The position numbers and the translations under genes are program-made. This document shows positions 15,277-25,837 of a stretch of DNA of 64,000 nucleotides, in pieces. The notes beneath the pieces are model-generated. The model saw nothing but the letters and a program-made list of their open reading frames with translations. It searched no databases and had not been told where the DNA came from. The DNA is from Rhodovulum kholense (GTDB taxonomy: Bacteria > Pseudomonadota > Alphaproteobacteria > Rhodobacterales > Rhodobacteraceae): the NCBI RefSeq assembly GCF_003053725.1, contig NZ_QAYC01000007.1, positions 124,001 through 188,000 on the forward strand, written 5' to 3'. Numbering within the stretch: the first letter of the stretch is position 1; each line of letters starts with the position of its first letter.

Positions 15277-15811
15277 TCAGATCGGTTCCTTGTGATCCGA
15301 CAGGCAACGCCACCGAAGGCGGTACCCGACGCTTGGCACCTGCCGCACCAGCAGCAACCGGCAGATGTCGCCCCCGCTTTCGTAGCCGAGGAACTTGCCG
15401 ACCCCCAGCCGGTAGGCCTTTCCGTCGAAGACCAGGACGACATGCCCTGCCCCGTCGCTCTGGACCGCCGCTCTGGACCGTCAGCGGGATGATCCGGCCG
15501 TCGCTGGCCTCGACCTCCCAGGCCTGAAGCGCGGGCAGGTCGAAGACGCCGAAACTCACATGGGCGATCACGGCGGTCGCGTCGTCCAGCGGCCGGGCCG
15601 CCACGGCCGCCACCCGCGTCGCCTCGGTCACGATGGCCGCCCGCGCCGCGAGGTCGGTCGTGTCGCCGACGATCCGGGTCAGCTGGGCCACGGCCTCTGC
15701 GGCGGTCCGGGGCACCGGGTCGTGCAGGACGTCGAAGCCCCCAAGCCCCAGAAGACCCATGGTCGCGGCACCGCCAACGAAGGTTCCGATCAATGCAAGC
15801 CTGTTCAACAT
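15277..15811 (-). pseudogene. membrane-anchored protein gene broken by a 13-bp tandem duplication
   Basis: The frame starting at ATG 15811 encodes one N-terminal helix (about residues 5-25) and a soluble domain ending near IIPLTVQS, after which it turns into arginine-rich nonsense. The continuation is in another frame and reads GAGHVVLVFDGKAYRLGVG, then FLGYESGGDICRLLLVRQ, to a stop at 15277-15279. Between them are two near-identical tandem 13-base units (15455-15467 and 15468-15480). Removing one joins the frames as TVQSDGAGHVV. The intact protein would be about 165 residues, of unknown function, anchored in the membrane. Either a recent inactivating slippage event, phase variation or a sequencing error. 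Confidence 0.75.
15455..15480. repeat. 13-bp tandem duplication causing a frameshift
   Basis: TCGCTCTGGACCG (15455-15467) and CCGCTCTGGACCG (15468-15480) differ only at the first base. Thirteen is not a multiple of three, so the second copy shifts the frame of the gene at 15277-15811. Confidence 0.85.
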
Positions 15812-15873
15812 CCGCGCAAAGCAAAACGAGGGCCAGAAGACCCTCGCAGCCTAGCACGAACCGGCGGTCTTCC

Positions 15874-16908
15874 CTAGACCGGCATCAGCGCCCAGTAATC
15901 GAGATCCAGCAGCACCTCGGGGCGGTACTTGCCATCCTCGCCGCGCAGCGCGCCGGGCTCGCCGCCCGCCTTGACCGCCACCAGCCGCAGCCGGATCGCG
16001 CCGACGCCCGGTGCCGACGTCTCGGCCTTGTCCAGCACCTCGGACCAGGCACGGACGGTATCGCCCGCGAAACAGGGGTTGGCATGGGCCCCGCCGTTCA
16101 GCCCGACGATCATCTGCGCATTGGCCAGCCCGTTGAAGGACAGCGCACGCGCCAGGCTGATGACATGACCACCATAGATCAGCCGCCTGCCATCCTCGCG
16201 GAACGTGGCGTCGAAATGCACCTTGGCGGTGTTCTGCCAAAGCCGCGTGGCCTGCATGTGTTCGGCCTCCTCGACGGTCACCCCGTCGACATGGTCGATG
16301 ACCTCGCCGATCTCGTAATCGGCCAGCCGGTGCGGCTCGCCCGCCAGGGTGAAATCATAGCCGGTGAAATCGAGCCCCTCGGGCAGCACCAGATCGCTTG
16401 CCGCGACAACCTCGGCCAGGTCGGGCACGACGGTTTCGGGCGCCGGGGCGTCCGTGTCGCGCTTGCGCACCATCACCCAGCGCACATAGTCGAGCACCAG
16501 TTCGTCGCGCTGGTTCAGCCCCCGGGTCCTAACCCAGACCACGCCCGACTTGCCGTTCGAGTTCTGTTTGAGCCCGATCACCTCGGATTGCGACCGAAGC
16601 GTATCGCCCGCCCGCACCGGCCGGTGCCAGCGCCCCTCGGCATAGCCCAGATTGGCCACCGCGTTCAGCGAGATATCGGGCACCGTCTTGCCAAAGACCG
16701 TATGAAACGCGATCAGATCGTCCAGCGGGGCCACGCCCAGACCGCAAGCGGCCGCGAAGGCATCCGAGGAATAAAGCGCATGCCGCGCCGGATACAGCGC
16801 GTGATACAGCGCGCGCTCGCCCCCCGACAGGGTGCGCGGCACGGCATGGGCGATCACTTGCCCCACCGCGTAATCCTCGAAGAAACGACCCGGATTGGTC
16901 TTGGCCAT
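15874..16908 (-). CDS. mch: mesaconyl-CoA hydratase (beta-methylmalyl-CoA dehydratase)
   Basis: A 344-residue double-hotdog MaoC-type hydratase, the expected size of Mch from the ethylmalonyl-CoA pathway, interconverting mesaconyl-CoA and beta-methylmalyl-CoA. The N-terminal half begins NPGRFFEDYAVGQVIAHAVPR and has VPDISLNAVANLGYAEGRW. The C-terminal half includes DATFREDGRRLIYGGHVISLA and ends DLDYWALMPV. Typical dehydratases are much shorter; the two-domain layout supports Mch. It is the last gene of the mcl2 operon, starting 3 bases after the DUF1737 stop, with GGGAGAG as ribosome-binding site. Confidence 0.92.
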   Translation of the reverse strand: MAKTNPGRFFEDYAVGQVIAHAVPRTLSGGERALYHALYPARHALYSSDAFAAACGLGVAPLDDLIAFHTVFGKTVPDISLNAVANLGYAEGRWHRPVRAGDTLRSQSEVIGLKQNSNGKSGVVWVRTRGLNQRDELVLDYVRWVMVRKRDTDAPAPETVVPDLAEVVAASDLVLPEGLDFTGYDFTLAGEPHRLADYEIGEVIDHVDGVTVEEAEHMQATRLWQNTAKVHFDATFREDGRRLIYGGHVISLARALSFNGLANAQMIVGLNGGAHANPCFAGDTVRAWSEVLDKAETSAPGVGAIRLRLVAVKAGGEPGALRGEDGKYRPEVLLDLDYWALMPV

Positions 16909-16911
16909 GGC

Positions 16912-17115
16912 TCAGAGCTCTCCCAGTTTCAGGTCGGGGGCGTAATCGCCCTCGACATCCTTCACCACCGCCTGGGCACAGCGCATCTTGCCGGTCGCGG
17001 GGTCGTGGGCATAGGCGGGCGAGCCGTAAAGCGCCCAGCCCTGCGCCAGAGCCGCCGTCACCTTGTGGCAAAAGGCCGAGGTATCCTCCTCGGTCAGCAG
17101 GCGGTAGGCTTGCAT
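16912..17115 (-). CDS. DUF1737 small protein
   Basis: A 67-residue soluble protein beginning MQAYRLLTEEDTSAFCHKV and containing GWALYGSPAYAHDPATGKM, the pattern of the DUF1737 family. No catalytic residues are obvious. The ATG at 17115 overlaps the stop of the nnrU-like gene by one base (TGATG) and its own stop is 3 bases before mch. It may therefore be a small accessory to the neighbouring pathway enzymes or simply a rider in the operon. The family has no assigned biochemical role. Confidence 0.8.
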   Translation of the reverse strand: MQAYRLLTEEDTSAFCHKVTAALAQGWALYGSPAYAHDPATGKMRCAQAVVKDVEGDYAPDLKLGEL

Positions 17116-17681
17116 CACGACGCCATCGGCAGCGGCATCACGCCTGCCCAGATGTGCAGAAGGATGATGACGACATAAAGCGCGACCGCGATCCCCGCGA
17201 GCCGCAGGTCGCCTTTTAGCGTGCCGCCGGTATAGCGGGTGACACCCTTCTCGGTCTTGTTGATCAGCACGATCTCGGCCACCGCCCAGGCACCCAGACC
17301 GCCGAACAGGATGATCGAGGCAAGGTCCCAGTTGACCAGCAGATGCGCCACCGCCCAGGTGATGAAGCCATAGAGCATCGGATGGCGGAACCATTGCCGC
17401 GCGTGGCTTTTCGAACTGCCAACCCCGAAGAGCGCGACCGCACCCAGCATCAGCGTGTTGTTGACGTGGATCAGCCAGGACGGCCCGGCAAAGCGCTGCG
17501 GCAGCCCGGCGGACTGGTAGCCGATCACCATCAGCACGACCGAAACGACCAGCGGCACCGCGAAGAGCGCCTTCGACGCCACGCCCAGCTTGTCGTCCAG
17601 CATCGCGCGGACGCCCGGGAAGAGCCGCTTGAAGAGATGCGCAAAGCTCCAGAGAGCCACGCCGAGGATAAGAAGAAACAT
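17115..17681 (-). CDS. NnrU-family membrane protein
   Basis: A 188-residue polytopic membrane protein with about five to six helices. It contains the family motifs FAHLFKRLFPGVRAM, SSKSHARQWFRHPMLYGF and LLVNWDLASIILFGGLGAW. NnrU was named for proteins near nitric-oxide reductase in denitrifiers, but homologues are widespread and the function is undefined; they resemble isoprenylcysteine-methyltransferase-like membrane proteins. The start ATG overlaps the mcl2 stop by one base and its stop overlaps the next start by one base, so it is embedded in the ethylmalonyl-CoA operon. No link to denitrification is seen in this window. Confidence 0.87.
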   Translation of the reverse strand: MFLLILGVALWSFAHLFKRLFPGVRAMLDDKLGVASKALFAVPLVVSVVLMVIGYQSAGLPQRFAGPSWLIHVNNTLMLGAVALFGVGSSKSHARQWFRHPMLYGFITWAVAHLLVNWDLASIILFGGLGAWAVAEIVLINKTEKGVTRYTGGTLKGDLRLAGIAVALYVVIILLHIWAGVMPLPMAS

Positions 17682-18538
17682 CAGACCGCCTCCAGTTCTG
17701 CAATCGCGGCCGCCTTGGCCAGCGTCTCTCTGGCCGTAACGATATGCAGATTCTCGACAATGCGGCCATCTACCACGGCGACACCCTGTCCGGCGCGCTC
17801 GGCCTCTTCGAAAGCGGCGATCTGGCGGCGGGCCAGGTCGATCTCGGACTCGGTGGGGGCGAAGGCGGCATTGGCGATGGCGACCTGTGCCGGGTGGATC
17901 AGGGTCTTGCCGTCAAAGCCCAGATCGCGGCCCTGATCGCATTCGGCCTGCAGCCCGGCCTCGTCCTTGAAGGCGTTGTAGACCCCGTCGACCGCGACAA
18001 TGCCATGGGCGCGCGCGGCCAGCAGGCAGTGGGTCAGGCTGCCCATCAGCGCCAGCCGGTCGGGCCGGAACCGGCAGCCCAGCTCCTTGGCCAGATCGTT
18101 GGTGCCCATGACAAAGCCCTCGAGCCGCGGATGCGCGGCCAGCGCGGCGGCATTCAGGATGCCCTTGGGCGTCTCCATCATCGCCCAGAGCGGCACATCG
18201 GGGATCGCGGCCGCCAGATCGTCCAGCTGGGCCGTGGTCTCGACCTTGGGCAGCAGCACCGCATCGGCCCCGGCCCCCGCAATGGCAGCCACATCGTCCC
18301 GGCCCCAGGGCGTGTCAAAGCCGTTCACCCGCACGATCTTGAACCGGCCGCCATAGCCGCCCGCCGTCAGCGTCTCAGCCAGCAGGGTCCGCGCCGCGGG
18401 TTTTTCCTCGACTGCGACCGCGTCCTCGAGATCGAAGATGATCGCGTCGACCGGCAGGCCCCGCGCCTTGTCAAGCGCGCGGTCCTTGGAACCGGGAATA
18501 TACAGCACCGAACGGAAGGGGCGGGCGCGCGGGTCCAT
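17681..18538 (-). CDS. mcl2: HpcH/HpaI-CitE family enzyme, likely (3S)-malyl-CoA thioesterase
   Basis: A 285-residue CitE-like TIM-barrel protein: RSVLYIPGSKDRALDKA at the start, VDAIIFDLEDAV with the metal-binding acid residues, LLPKVET and WAMMETPKG, and a C-terminal VDGRIVENLHI. Length and motifs fit the Mcl2 branch, which hydrolyses (3S)-malyl-CoA to malate and CoA, rather than the longer Mcl1 lyase (about 318 residues). In Rhodobacter both steps together act as an apparent malate synthase. ATG 18538 has GGAGGAGA 6 bases upstream; an upstream in-frame extension has no ribosome-binding site. First gene of the mcl2-nnrU-DUF1737-mch operon, with TTGCGCAA elements ahead of it. Confidence 0.85.
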   Translation of the reverse strand: MDPRARPFRSVLYIPGSKDRALDKARGLPVDAIIFDLEDAVAVEEKPAARTLLAETLTAGGYGGRFKIVRVNGFDTPWGRDDVAAIAGAGADAVLLPKVETTAQLDDLAAAIPDVPLWAMMETPKGILNAAALAAHPRLEGFVMGTNDLAKELGCRFRPDRLALMGSLTHCLLAARAHGIVAVDGVYNAFKDEAGLQAECDQGRDLGFDGKTLIHPAQVAIANAAFAPTESEIDLARRQIAAFEEAERAGQGVAVVDGRIVENLHIVTARETLAKAAAIAELEAV

Positions 18539-18562
18539 TGATTCTCCTCCGGAGTCATTTTG

Positions 18563-18630
18563 TTGCGCAAACCAACACGCGAGAGTCAGAATGCGCAACC
18601 CCTTTTGCGCCGCACCGCAGAAAATGCAAC
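18563..18630. promoter_or_regulatory. TTGCGCAA element cluster upstream of mcl2
   Basis: TTGCGCAAA (18563-18571) is followed by TGCGCAA (18592-18598) and TTTTGCGC (18603-18610), the last two forming GCGCAA-N6-TTGCGC, and by ATGCAAC (18624-18630). All lie 25-92 bases upstream of the mcl2 start. The elements match those ahead of ecm and, more loosely, ccr. Confidence 0.5.
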
Positions 18631-18731
18631 GCGCGCCCCGCTAGGGCGGTCTTGGCGAAGCTCACGCAATCCTGTGCGCAAGCGAGTGTTTCCGTCCGTC
18701 CCAGGCCCAGCTTCCGCGAAAGGAGCCCGCC

Positions 18732-19097
18732 ATGCGCGCCCCCCTGCCCCTTTGCCGTCCCCTGTCCGACCGCCCCGCACTTGCACTGGCGGCGGCACTG
18801 GTCGTCTGGCCCGTGCTTGCACTGCCCGTCCCGGCCGGGGCGCAAACCCAGGTTCAGTCCCAGGCCCAGCGCCAATGCGGCCCGCGCGAGGGCATCCTGT
18901 CCCAGCTGCGCGACCGCTATGGCGAGTCGCGTCAGGCGATAGGCCTGGCCGCCAACAATGCGGTGGTCGAGGTCTTCGCCAATACCCAGACCGGGACCTG
19001 GACCGTCACCGGCACCTTTGCCAACGGCCTGACCTGCCTGATCGCCAGCGGCGGGTCCTTCGAGGCGCTGGACGAGCCCTCGGGCCAGGGGCTTTAG
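18732..19097 (+). CDS. small secreted protein, conserved in style, unknown function
   Basis: A 121-residue protein with an N-terminal signal peptide (hydrophobic stretch about 14-34 ending PAGAQ) and a short mature domain with CGPREGILSQLRDRYGESRQ and IGLAANNAVVEVFANTQTGTWT, ending NGLTCLIASGGSFEAL. Two cysteines (one early, one late) could form a disulfide. AGGAG lies upstream of ATG 18732. Proteins of this form appear, from memory, in other Rhodobacterales but have no assigned role. The gene is divergent from the mcl2 operon and converges on the TSUP permease gene, whose stop is 11 bases away. Confidence 0.82.
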   Translation: MRAPLPLCRPLSDRPALALAAALVVWPVLALPVPAGAQTQVQSQAQRQCGPREGILSQLRDRYGESRQAIGLAANNAVVEVFANTQTGTWTVTGTFANGLTCLIASGGSFEALDEPSGQGL

Positions 19098-19107
19098 ACG
19101 CGGCGCC

Positions 19108-19863
19108 TCAGGTCAGTCCGTCCCACAGTAGCTTCGCCCCGGTCAGCGTCAGCGCGACATAGGTGATGCCGAAGAACCAGCGCTCCGGCACCAGCCGGTG
19201 CGCCCGCACCCCCAGCCAGACGCCCAGGATCGCGACCGGCGCCAGCAGCAGCACTGCGAGCCACGTATCGGCGGTGAAGATACCGAGAAAGGCGTAGGGG
19301 CCGAACTTCAGCAGGTTGATCGCCCAGAAGACCAGCACCGTGGTCGCCTGGAACGTGGTCTTGTCCAGCCGTTGCGACAGCAGGTAGACGGCGACCGGCG
19401 GCCCTCCGGCATGGCTGACGAAGCTGGTGAACCCGGCCACGGCACCTGAAATCACCCCGGCAGGCCGCCCGAAGGGCTTTTCCCGCGCCGGGATCAGCTT
19501 CATCTTGACCGCCAGCTGGAACCCCACGAAGCCCAGCGCCACCAGCCCGATCAGCACCCGGAAGACATCCGGGTCGGTCAGGTGGAAGACCGCCGCCGCC
19601 AGCGCGATGCCCGGCACCGCGCCCAGGATCAGCACCCGCGCCGCCCCCCCGTCCCAGCGCCGCCAGTAGGGCCTGAGCGCGGTCACATCCATCAGCATCA
19701 AAAGCGGCAGCGTCACCCCCAGCGCCACCGCCGGGCCCAGAATCACGACCATCACCGCCGAACCGGCGAAAGCCACCCCGCCGCCGAAGCCGCCTTTCGA
19801 GAGGCCCGCGAACAGGATCGCCGGGATCGTGACGGCAAAGAAGAACGGATCGAAGTCGATCAC
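19108..19863 (-). CDS. TSUP (TauE/SafE) family permease
   Basis: A 251-residue membrane protein with about seven to eight helices. The N-terminus FFFAVTIPAILFAGLSKGGFGGG is the typical TauE/SafE opening, and the second half has the GAVAGFTSFVSHAGGPPVAVYLL repeat motif. Such proteins export sulfite, sulfoacetate or related organosulfur anions, but the substrate is not predictable. The GTG at 19863 was chosen because GGAGG lies 8 bases upstream; the in-frame extension to 20046 is arginine-rich and unlikely to be coding. It converges with the secreted protein gene and is divergent from mdh. Confidence 0.9.
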   Translation of the reverse strand: MIDFDPFFFAVTIPAILFAGLSKGGFGGGVAFAGSAVMVVILGPAVALGVTLPLLMLMDVTALRPYWRRWDGGAARVLILGAVPGIALAAAVFHLTDPDVFRVLIGLVALGFVGFQLAVKMKLIPAREKPFGRPAGVISGAVAGFTSFVSHAGGPPVAVYLLSQRLDKTTFQATTVLVFWAINLLKFGPYAFLGIFTADTWLAVLLLAPVAILGVWLGVRAHRLVPERWFFGITYVALTLTGAKLLWDGLT

Positions 19864-20013
19864 GGCAGGGACCTCCGGGCTTCGGAACAGGCAGGAACGG
19901 GTCTTGCCCGCCCTTCTTGCCCGCCGGTCTAGCCCATCGGCGCGCCCTGCGGAACCGTCTGGACAGGTCTGCTGCATTGCGGCAGCCTTGCGCCGAAGGC
20001 GCCAAAGGACTAG

Positions 20014-21868
<1,855 letters not shown>

Positions 21869-22185
21869 CCGGATCCGGCTCGCCGATCCGCGCACAGACC
21901 CTGTGAGCGGCTGCCGGATTACGGCGGCCGCCCCAGCCCCCATATCCCCGCCACAAATCCGCCGGAACACCTTCCTGCCGGCCTTTACGGACCCACGAGC
22001 CAAGGCCAAGGGACAGCTCGGCGCAGGCCGCCCGCCCATGAGCCCCGGGATCCGTGACCCGTTTGGCCGCTGTCCCCGAAGACCTGTAGCCGCCCGCACC
22101 GGTTCCTGGCGCGCCCGGCCCCCTGCCACCGGTCCCGCGCCCCGTCGGCCGGTCCCTGACCATCCGTACAGAAAGGAGCCCCCAG
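21869..22185. other. intergenic region without a recognised gene
   Basis: About 317 bases between the glycosyltransferase stop and the pirin start. No convincing frame, RNA gene, repeat or terminator was seen. A ribosome-binding site AAAGGAG for the pirin lies at its right end. Confidence 0.6.
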
Positions 22186-22881
22186 ATGCCGATCCTGATC
22201 CACGACAACATGAGCCGCGGCCGCACCCGGACCGGCTGGCTCGACGCCTTTCACAGCTTTTCCTTCGGCGGGTTCCGCGACCCGGCCCGGATGGGCTTCG
22301 GTCGGCTCCGCGTGTTGAACGAGGACCGGATCATCCCCGGCGCGGGTTTCCCCACCCATGACCACGCCGATATCGACATCTTGACGTTGGTGCTGTCGGG
22401 CCGGGTCCGCCATGCCGACAGCCTTGGCAACAGCTTCGAGATCGGACCGGGCGAGCTTCAGCTGATGCGCGCGGGCCGGGGCGTCACGCATTCTGAATCG
22501 AACCCCTCGCCCGACGATCCGGTCCATCTGCTGCAGATCTGGCTGATCCCCGACCGGACCGGCGGCACGCCCTCGTACCGGCGCATCTCCCTGCCCGAGA
22601 CCGGGGCCGAGCCGGTGCTGGTGGCTGCGGGCCGCGATGGCGGGGCGCCGCTTGAGCTTGGGTCCGACAGCCGGGTGCTGTACGCCCGGCCGACGGCAGG
22701 GACCGGGACCCTGATCGCGGTCGAGCCGGGCCGCAAGGTCTTCGTGCAGCTGGTCGAGGGGCTCGCCGCCATCGACGGAGAAAGACTCGTGGCCGGCGAC
22801 GGGCTGCAGCTTGAGGACACGCCGCCGCCGCTGACATGGCGGACCGACGGCGCGCTCCTGATCTTCGACATGGCCCCTTGA
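22186..22881 (+). CDS. pirin-family protein (bicupin)
   Basis: A 231-residue bicupin. The N-terminal cupin carries the metal ligands His58, His60, His102 and Glu104 (THDH and THSE motifs), the configuration of YhhW-type quercetin 2,3-dioxygenases; the second cupin is degenerate. In bacteria pirins have been linked to quercetin oxidation, redox sensing or modulation of central enzymes; the actual substrate here is unknown. The start ATG at 22186 has AAAGGAG upstream. It stands alone between the glycosyltransferase and chemoreceptor genes. Confidence 0.9.
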   Translation: MPILIHDNMSRGRTRTGWLDAFHSFSFGGFRDPARMGFGRLRVLNEDRIIPGAGFPTHDHADIDILTLVLSGRVRHADSLGNSFEIGPGELQLMRAGRGVTHSESNPSPDDPVHLLQIWLIPDRTGGTPSYRRISLPETGAEPVLVAAGRDGGAPLELGSDSRVLYARPTAGTGTLIAVEPGRKVFVQLVEGLAAIDGERLVAGDGLQLEDTPPPLTWRTDGALLIFDMAP

Positions 22882-22944
22882 AAGGGGCAGGTCCGGGCCG
22901 CGCCTCTCTGGACGGCCCGAGATCCCACGGAATTTCGGAAACCT

Positions 22945-22970
22945 CGTCTTAAGTGTCGCAAGCTAAGACG
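22945..22970. promoter_or_regulatory. inverted repeat in the chemoreceptor promoter region
   Basis: CGTCTTA (22945-22951) and TAAGACG (22964-22970) are perfect inverted copies separated by 12 bases, centred about 72 bases upstream of the chemoreceptor start. TTAAG-N2-TCG-N3-G-N-TA within it recurs upstream of the PAS protein gene at 48766. Confidence 0.4.
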
Positions 22971-23029
22971 GTCGCCGACAGCACCGCGGCAGAAACGCCG
23001 CGAGCGCCTCGCACCGCGAAGGACCGGAA

Positions 23030-25837
23030 ATGACCTCGAACGCCGAAGCCGCGCAAGACGCCCCAGATTTCGCCACCGCCCTGTCCCAGGCTCTTGGCGC
23101 ACAGATCCTCAACGATGCCTATGTGCTGAGCTTCGACATGGAGACGCGGTGCCTAGTCGCGGCCAGCGACGCCACGGTGTTCCTGCTGGACCTGTCCGAG
23201 GACGCGCTGGAGGTGAACGATTTCGCCAGCCTCGTCGCCGTCCCCGGTCAGACCTCGGACGATCTCTGGGACCGCGCCGTCGCCGGGACCGATCCGGTCT
23301 GGTCCGGCCGCTTCATCGGCAGCCGTTCGGGAAGCGCACATGCGATGCAGATGCGCAGCGTCGTCGTGGTCTGCGCCGATGGCAGCCTCCGGCTCTCGGT
23401 CATCGGCCATCCCACGCCCGAGGCGGCGGCGGACCCGGCCGGGCGCTGGTCGCCGCTCGAGGCCGCGGTCGGCCTCATTGCCTTCGATGCCGGCGGCACC
23501 GTGATCGAGGTCAACGACCGCGCCGCGGCGATTCTGGGCCAGACCGGCGCGGCGCTGGCCGGGCGGCCGCATCGCGACCTCTGGCCCGACGCCGCAACGG
23601 GCGCCCCCGGCTATGACGGCTTCTGGGCCCAGCTGCGCCAGGGCCAGATCGTCGAGGGGCGGTATCCGCATCGCACCGGAGCCGGCGGCACCGTCTGGCT
23701 GCGCTCGGCCTATGTGCCGGTCCGCGCTGCCGACGGGTCGATCGACAGGGTGCTGCAATGCCTGCTGGACGTCGATGCCGATGCCCGGACCGCCCGAGCC
23801 GAACGCGAAATCGCGATGCTGTGCCAAACCGGTCTCGCCACCGCGCGCTACGATGCCGAGGGACATCTGAAACAGGCCTCGGCCCCGATGTGCGCGCTGC
23901 TGGGCCAGGAGGCCGAAGATCTTGTCGGCAAGCCTATGCGCCGTCTGGTCTCGAATGGCTTCTCACGCGGCAAGCCCTTTGCCGAAGCCTGGGCCGCGCT
24001 CGGCCGGGGCGAGCGCGTGGCGCTCGACATCCCGCGCCCCGTCCGCGGCCAGGACACGGTCTGGACGCGGTCGCAGCTGCTGCCCCTGACCGATTCCGAG
24101 GGTGGATTCGCCGGAGCCTTCGAGATCGCAGTCGACATCACCCATGAAAAGCAGGATCTCGACCGGCTCGGCGCCCGTCAGGCTGCCCTCGACAGCCGCG
24201 TCGCCATCGCCGAATTTCGGCCCGACGGCAGGCTGATCGACGCCAGCAGCGGGTTCTGCAAGCTGCTGGGGATTGCGGCCTCCGATCTCGAATCGCGCAG
24301 CCACAAAAGCTTTGTGCCGTCCGACTGTGCCGACTCGCGCCGCCATGACGAATTCTGGGACCGTATCGTTCGCGGCGAGCCGGTTTCCGGCACCTTCCGG
24401 CGGCACGGTTCCGATGGACGCACGGTCTGGCTGTCATCCTGCTACTTGCCGCTGACCGACGCCGACGACGGCGAGGTGCAATCGGTGCTCTTCATCGGCC
24501 ATGACGTGACCGACGCCCGCCAGGCCGAAGCAGAGGCCGAGGGAAAGCTGCACGCGCTCGACCGCGCGATGATGGTCGTCGAATACGACCTGACCGGCCG
24601 CATCCTTGCCGCCAACGGCACCTTGCTCGACACGTTGGGCCACCGGATCGAGGATATCCGCGGCCGTGGCCTTGGCCTTTTCCTCGACCAGGACCGCGTG
24701 AAGGACGGCGCGGACAGCCGGTTCTGGGAGGATCTGCGCGAACGCGACGGGTTCACGGGCGAGGTTCTCTGGGTCGATGCCGACGGGCGCGAGGTCTGGC
24801 TGCAGACCGTTTTCCATACCGTGGCCGACCCCGACGGGCGCCCCGGGAGAGTGATCCAGATCGCCGTCGACATCACCGCGGCGAAACGCCGGATGCTTGA
24901 TCTCGAGGGCAGATGGCAGGCCGCCCTGAACCATCAGGCGGTGGTCGAATTCGATCCCGAGGGCAAGATCCTTCAGGCCAACGAAGGGTTCCTGCGGCTC
25001 GTCGGTCATTCGCTGCGCGAGGTGGCGGGCCAGTCGCACAGCTCGTTCTGCACAGGCGACTATATCCGTTCGCCCGCCTATACAGATTTCTGGATGGCGC
25101 TGCGCAAGGGCGAGCCTCAATCGGGCCGCTATCACCATATCGCGCGCTTCGACCGCGACCTCTTCCTGCTGGCCAATTACACACCGCTGAAGAACTGCCG
25201 GGGCGAGGTCGAGCGGATAGTCATGTGCGGCTACGACATCTCGGCCCAGGTCGCGCTGGAAACCGCGACCGCCGCCCAGGCCCGCGCCTTCGCCGACGAG
25301 ATCGAAAGCCTGCGCAAGGTCAACGACACCCTGCGCGGCGATGCCGACCTGCTGACTCGCACCAACGAAAGGCTGCAGGACAGTGCCCAGAACGGCGACC
25401 GTCTGCTGGACAGCGCCCTGACCGAGATGCGCACCGCCCGCGAGGCCGCCGACAAGGTCACCGGCATCGTCGATCTGGTGGGCGACATCGCGGTCCAGAC
25501 GAACCTGCTGGCCTTCAACGCAGCCATCGAGGCGGCGCGGGCCGGCGAACATGGGGCGGGGTTCTCGATCGTGGCCGACGAGGTGCGCAAGCTCGCCGAA
25601 CGCAATGGCGAAGCTGCGCGCGAGATTTCCCGGCATATCGAACGCGCCAATGAAAGTATCCTGCGCTCGGCCGCCGGTACCGAACAGACGCTGGAACGGA
25701 TCCGCGCCATCGGCAGCATGGCCGAAGAGGCCATCGGCGGGCTGACGCAGATGGTGGCTCATGCGGGGGCGGGAGAATCCGCCGCCGCCTCCCTGTCGCG
25801 CCTGGCCGGAGACCTCGGCCGGGCCACCGCAGAATGA
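23030..25837 (+). CDS. soluble multi-PAS methyl-accepting chemotaxis protein
   Basis: A 935-residue chemoreceptor with no membrane helix, so it is cytoplasmic. A degenerate PAS-like region (about 20-140) is followed by five PAS modules at about 143-262, 260-378, 385-505, 508-628 and 627-750; each has WLRS/VWL-type PAS core and a D-[IV]-T/D-V linker. A coiled coil (755-800) leads into a short signalling hairpin with the conserved tip [18 protein letters not shown] (about 822-840) and [11 protein letters not shown]. The stop overlaps the triple-CheW gene by four bases (ATGA). PAS ligands such as haem, FAD or small molecules cannot be told here. An inverted repeat lies upstream. Confidence 0.93.
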   Translation: MTSNAEAAQDAPDFATALSQALGAQILNDAYVLSFDMETRCLVAASDATVFLLDLSEDALEVNDFASLVAVPGQTSDDLWDRAVAGTDPVWSGRFIGSRSGSAHAMQMRSVVVVCADGSLRLSVIGHPTPEAAADPAGRWSPLEAAVGLIAFDAGGTVIEVNDRAAAILGQTGAALAGRPHRDLWPDAATGAPGYDGFWAQLRQGQIVEGRYPHRTGAGGTVWLRSAYVPVRAADGSIDRVLQCLLDVDADARTARAEREIAMLCQTGLATARYDAEGHLKQASAPMCALLGQEAEDLVGKPMRRLVSNGFSRGKPFAEAWAALGRGERVALDIPRPVRGQDTVWTRSQLLPLTDSEGGFAGAFEIAVDITHEKQDLDRLGARQAALDSRVAIAEFRPDGRLIDASSGFCKLLGIAASDLESRSHKSFVPSDCADSRRHDEFWDRIVRGEPVSGTFRRHGSDGRTVWLSSCYLPLTDADDGEVQSVLFIGHDVTDARQAEAEAEGKLHALDRAMMVVEYDLTGRILAANGTLLDTLGHRIEDIRGRGLGLFLDQDRVKDGADSRFWEDLRERDGFTGEVLWVDADGREVWLQTVFHTVADPDGRPGRVIQIAVDITAAKRRMLDLEGRWQAALNHQAVVEFDPEGKILQANEGFLRLVGHSLREVAGQSHSSFCTGDYIRSPAYTDFWMALRKGEPQSGRYHHIARFDRDLFLLANYTPLKNCRGEVERIVMCGYDISAQVALETATAAQARAFADEIESLRKVNDTLRGDADLLTRTNERLQDSAQNGDRLLDSALTEMRTAREAADKVTGIVDLVGDIAVQTNLLAFNAAIEAARAGEHGAGFSIVADEVRKLAERNGEAAREISRHIERANESILRSAAGTEQTLERIRAIGSMAEEAIGGLTQMVAHAGAGESAAASLSRLAGDLGRATAE

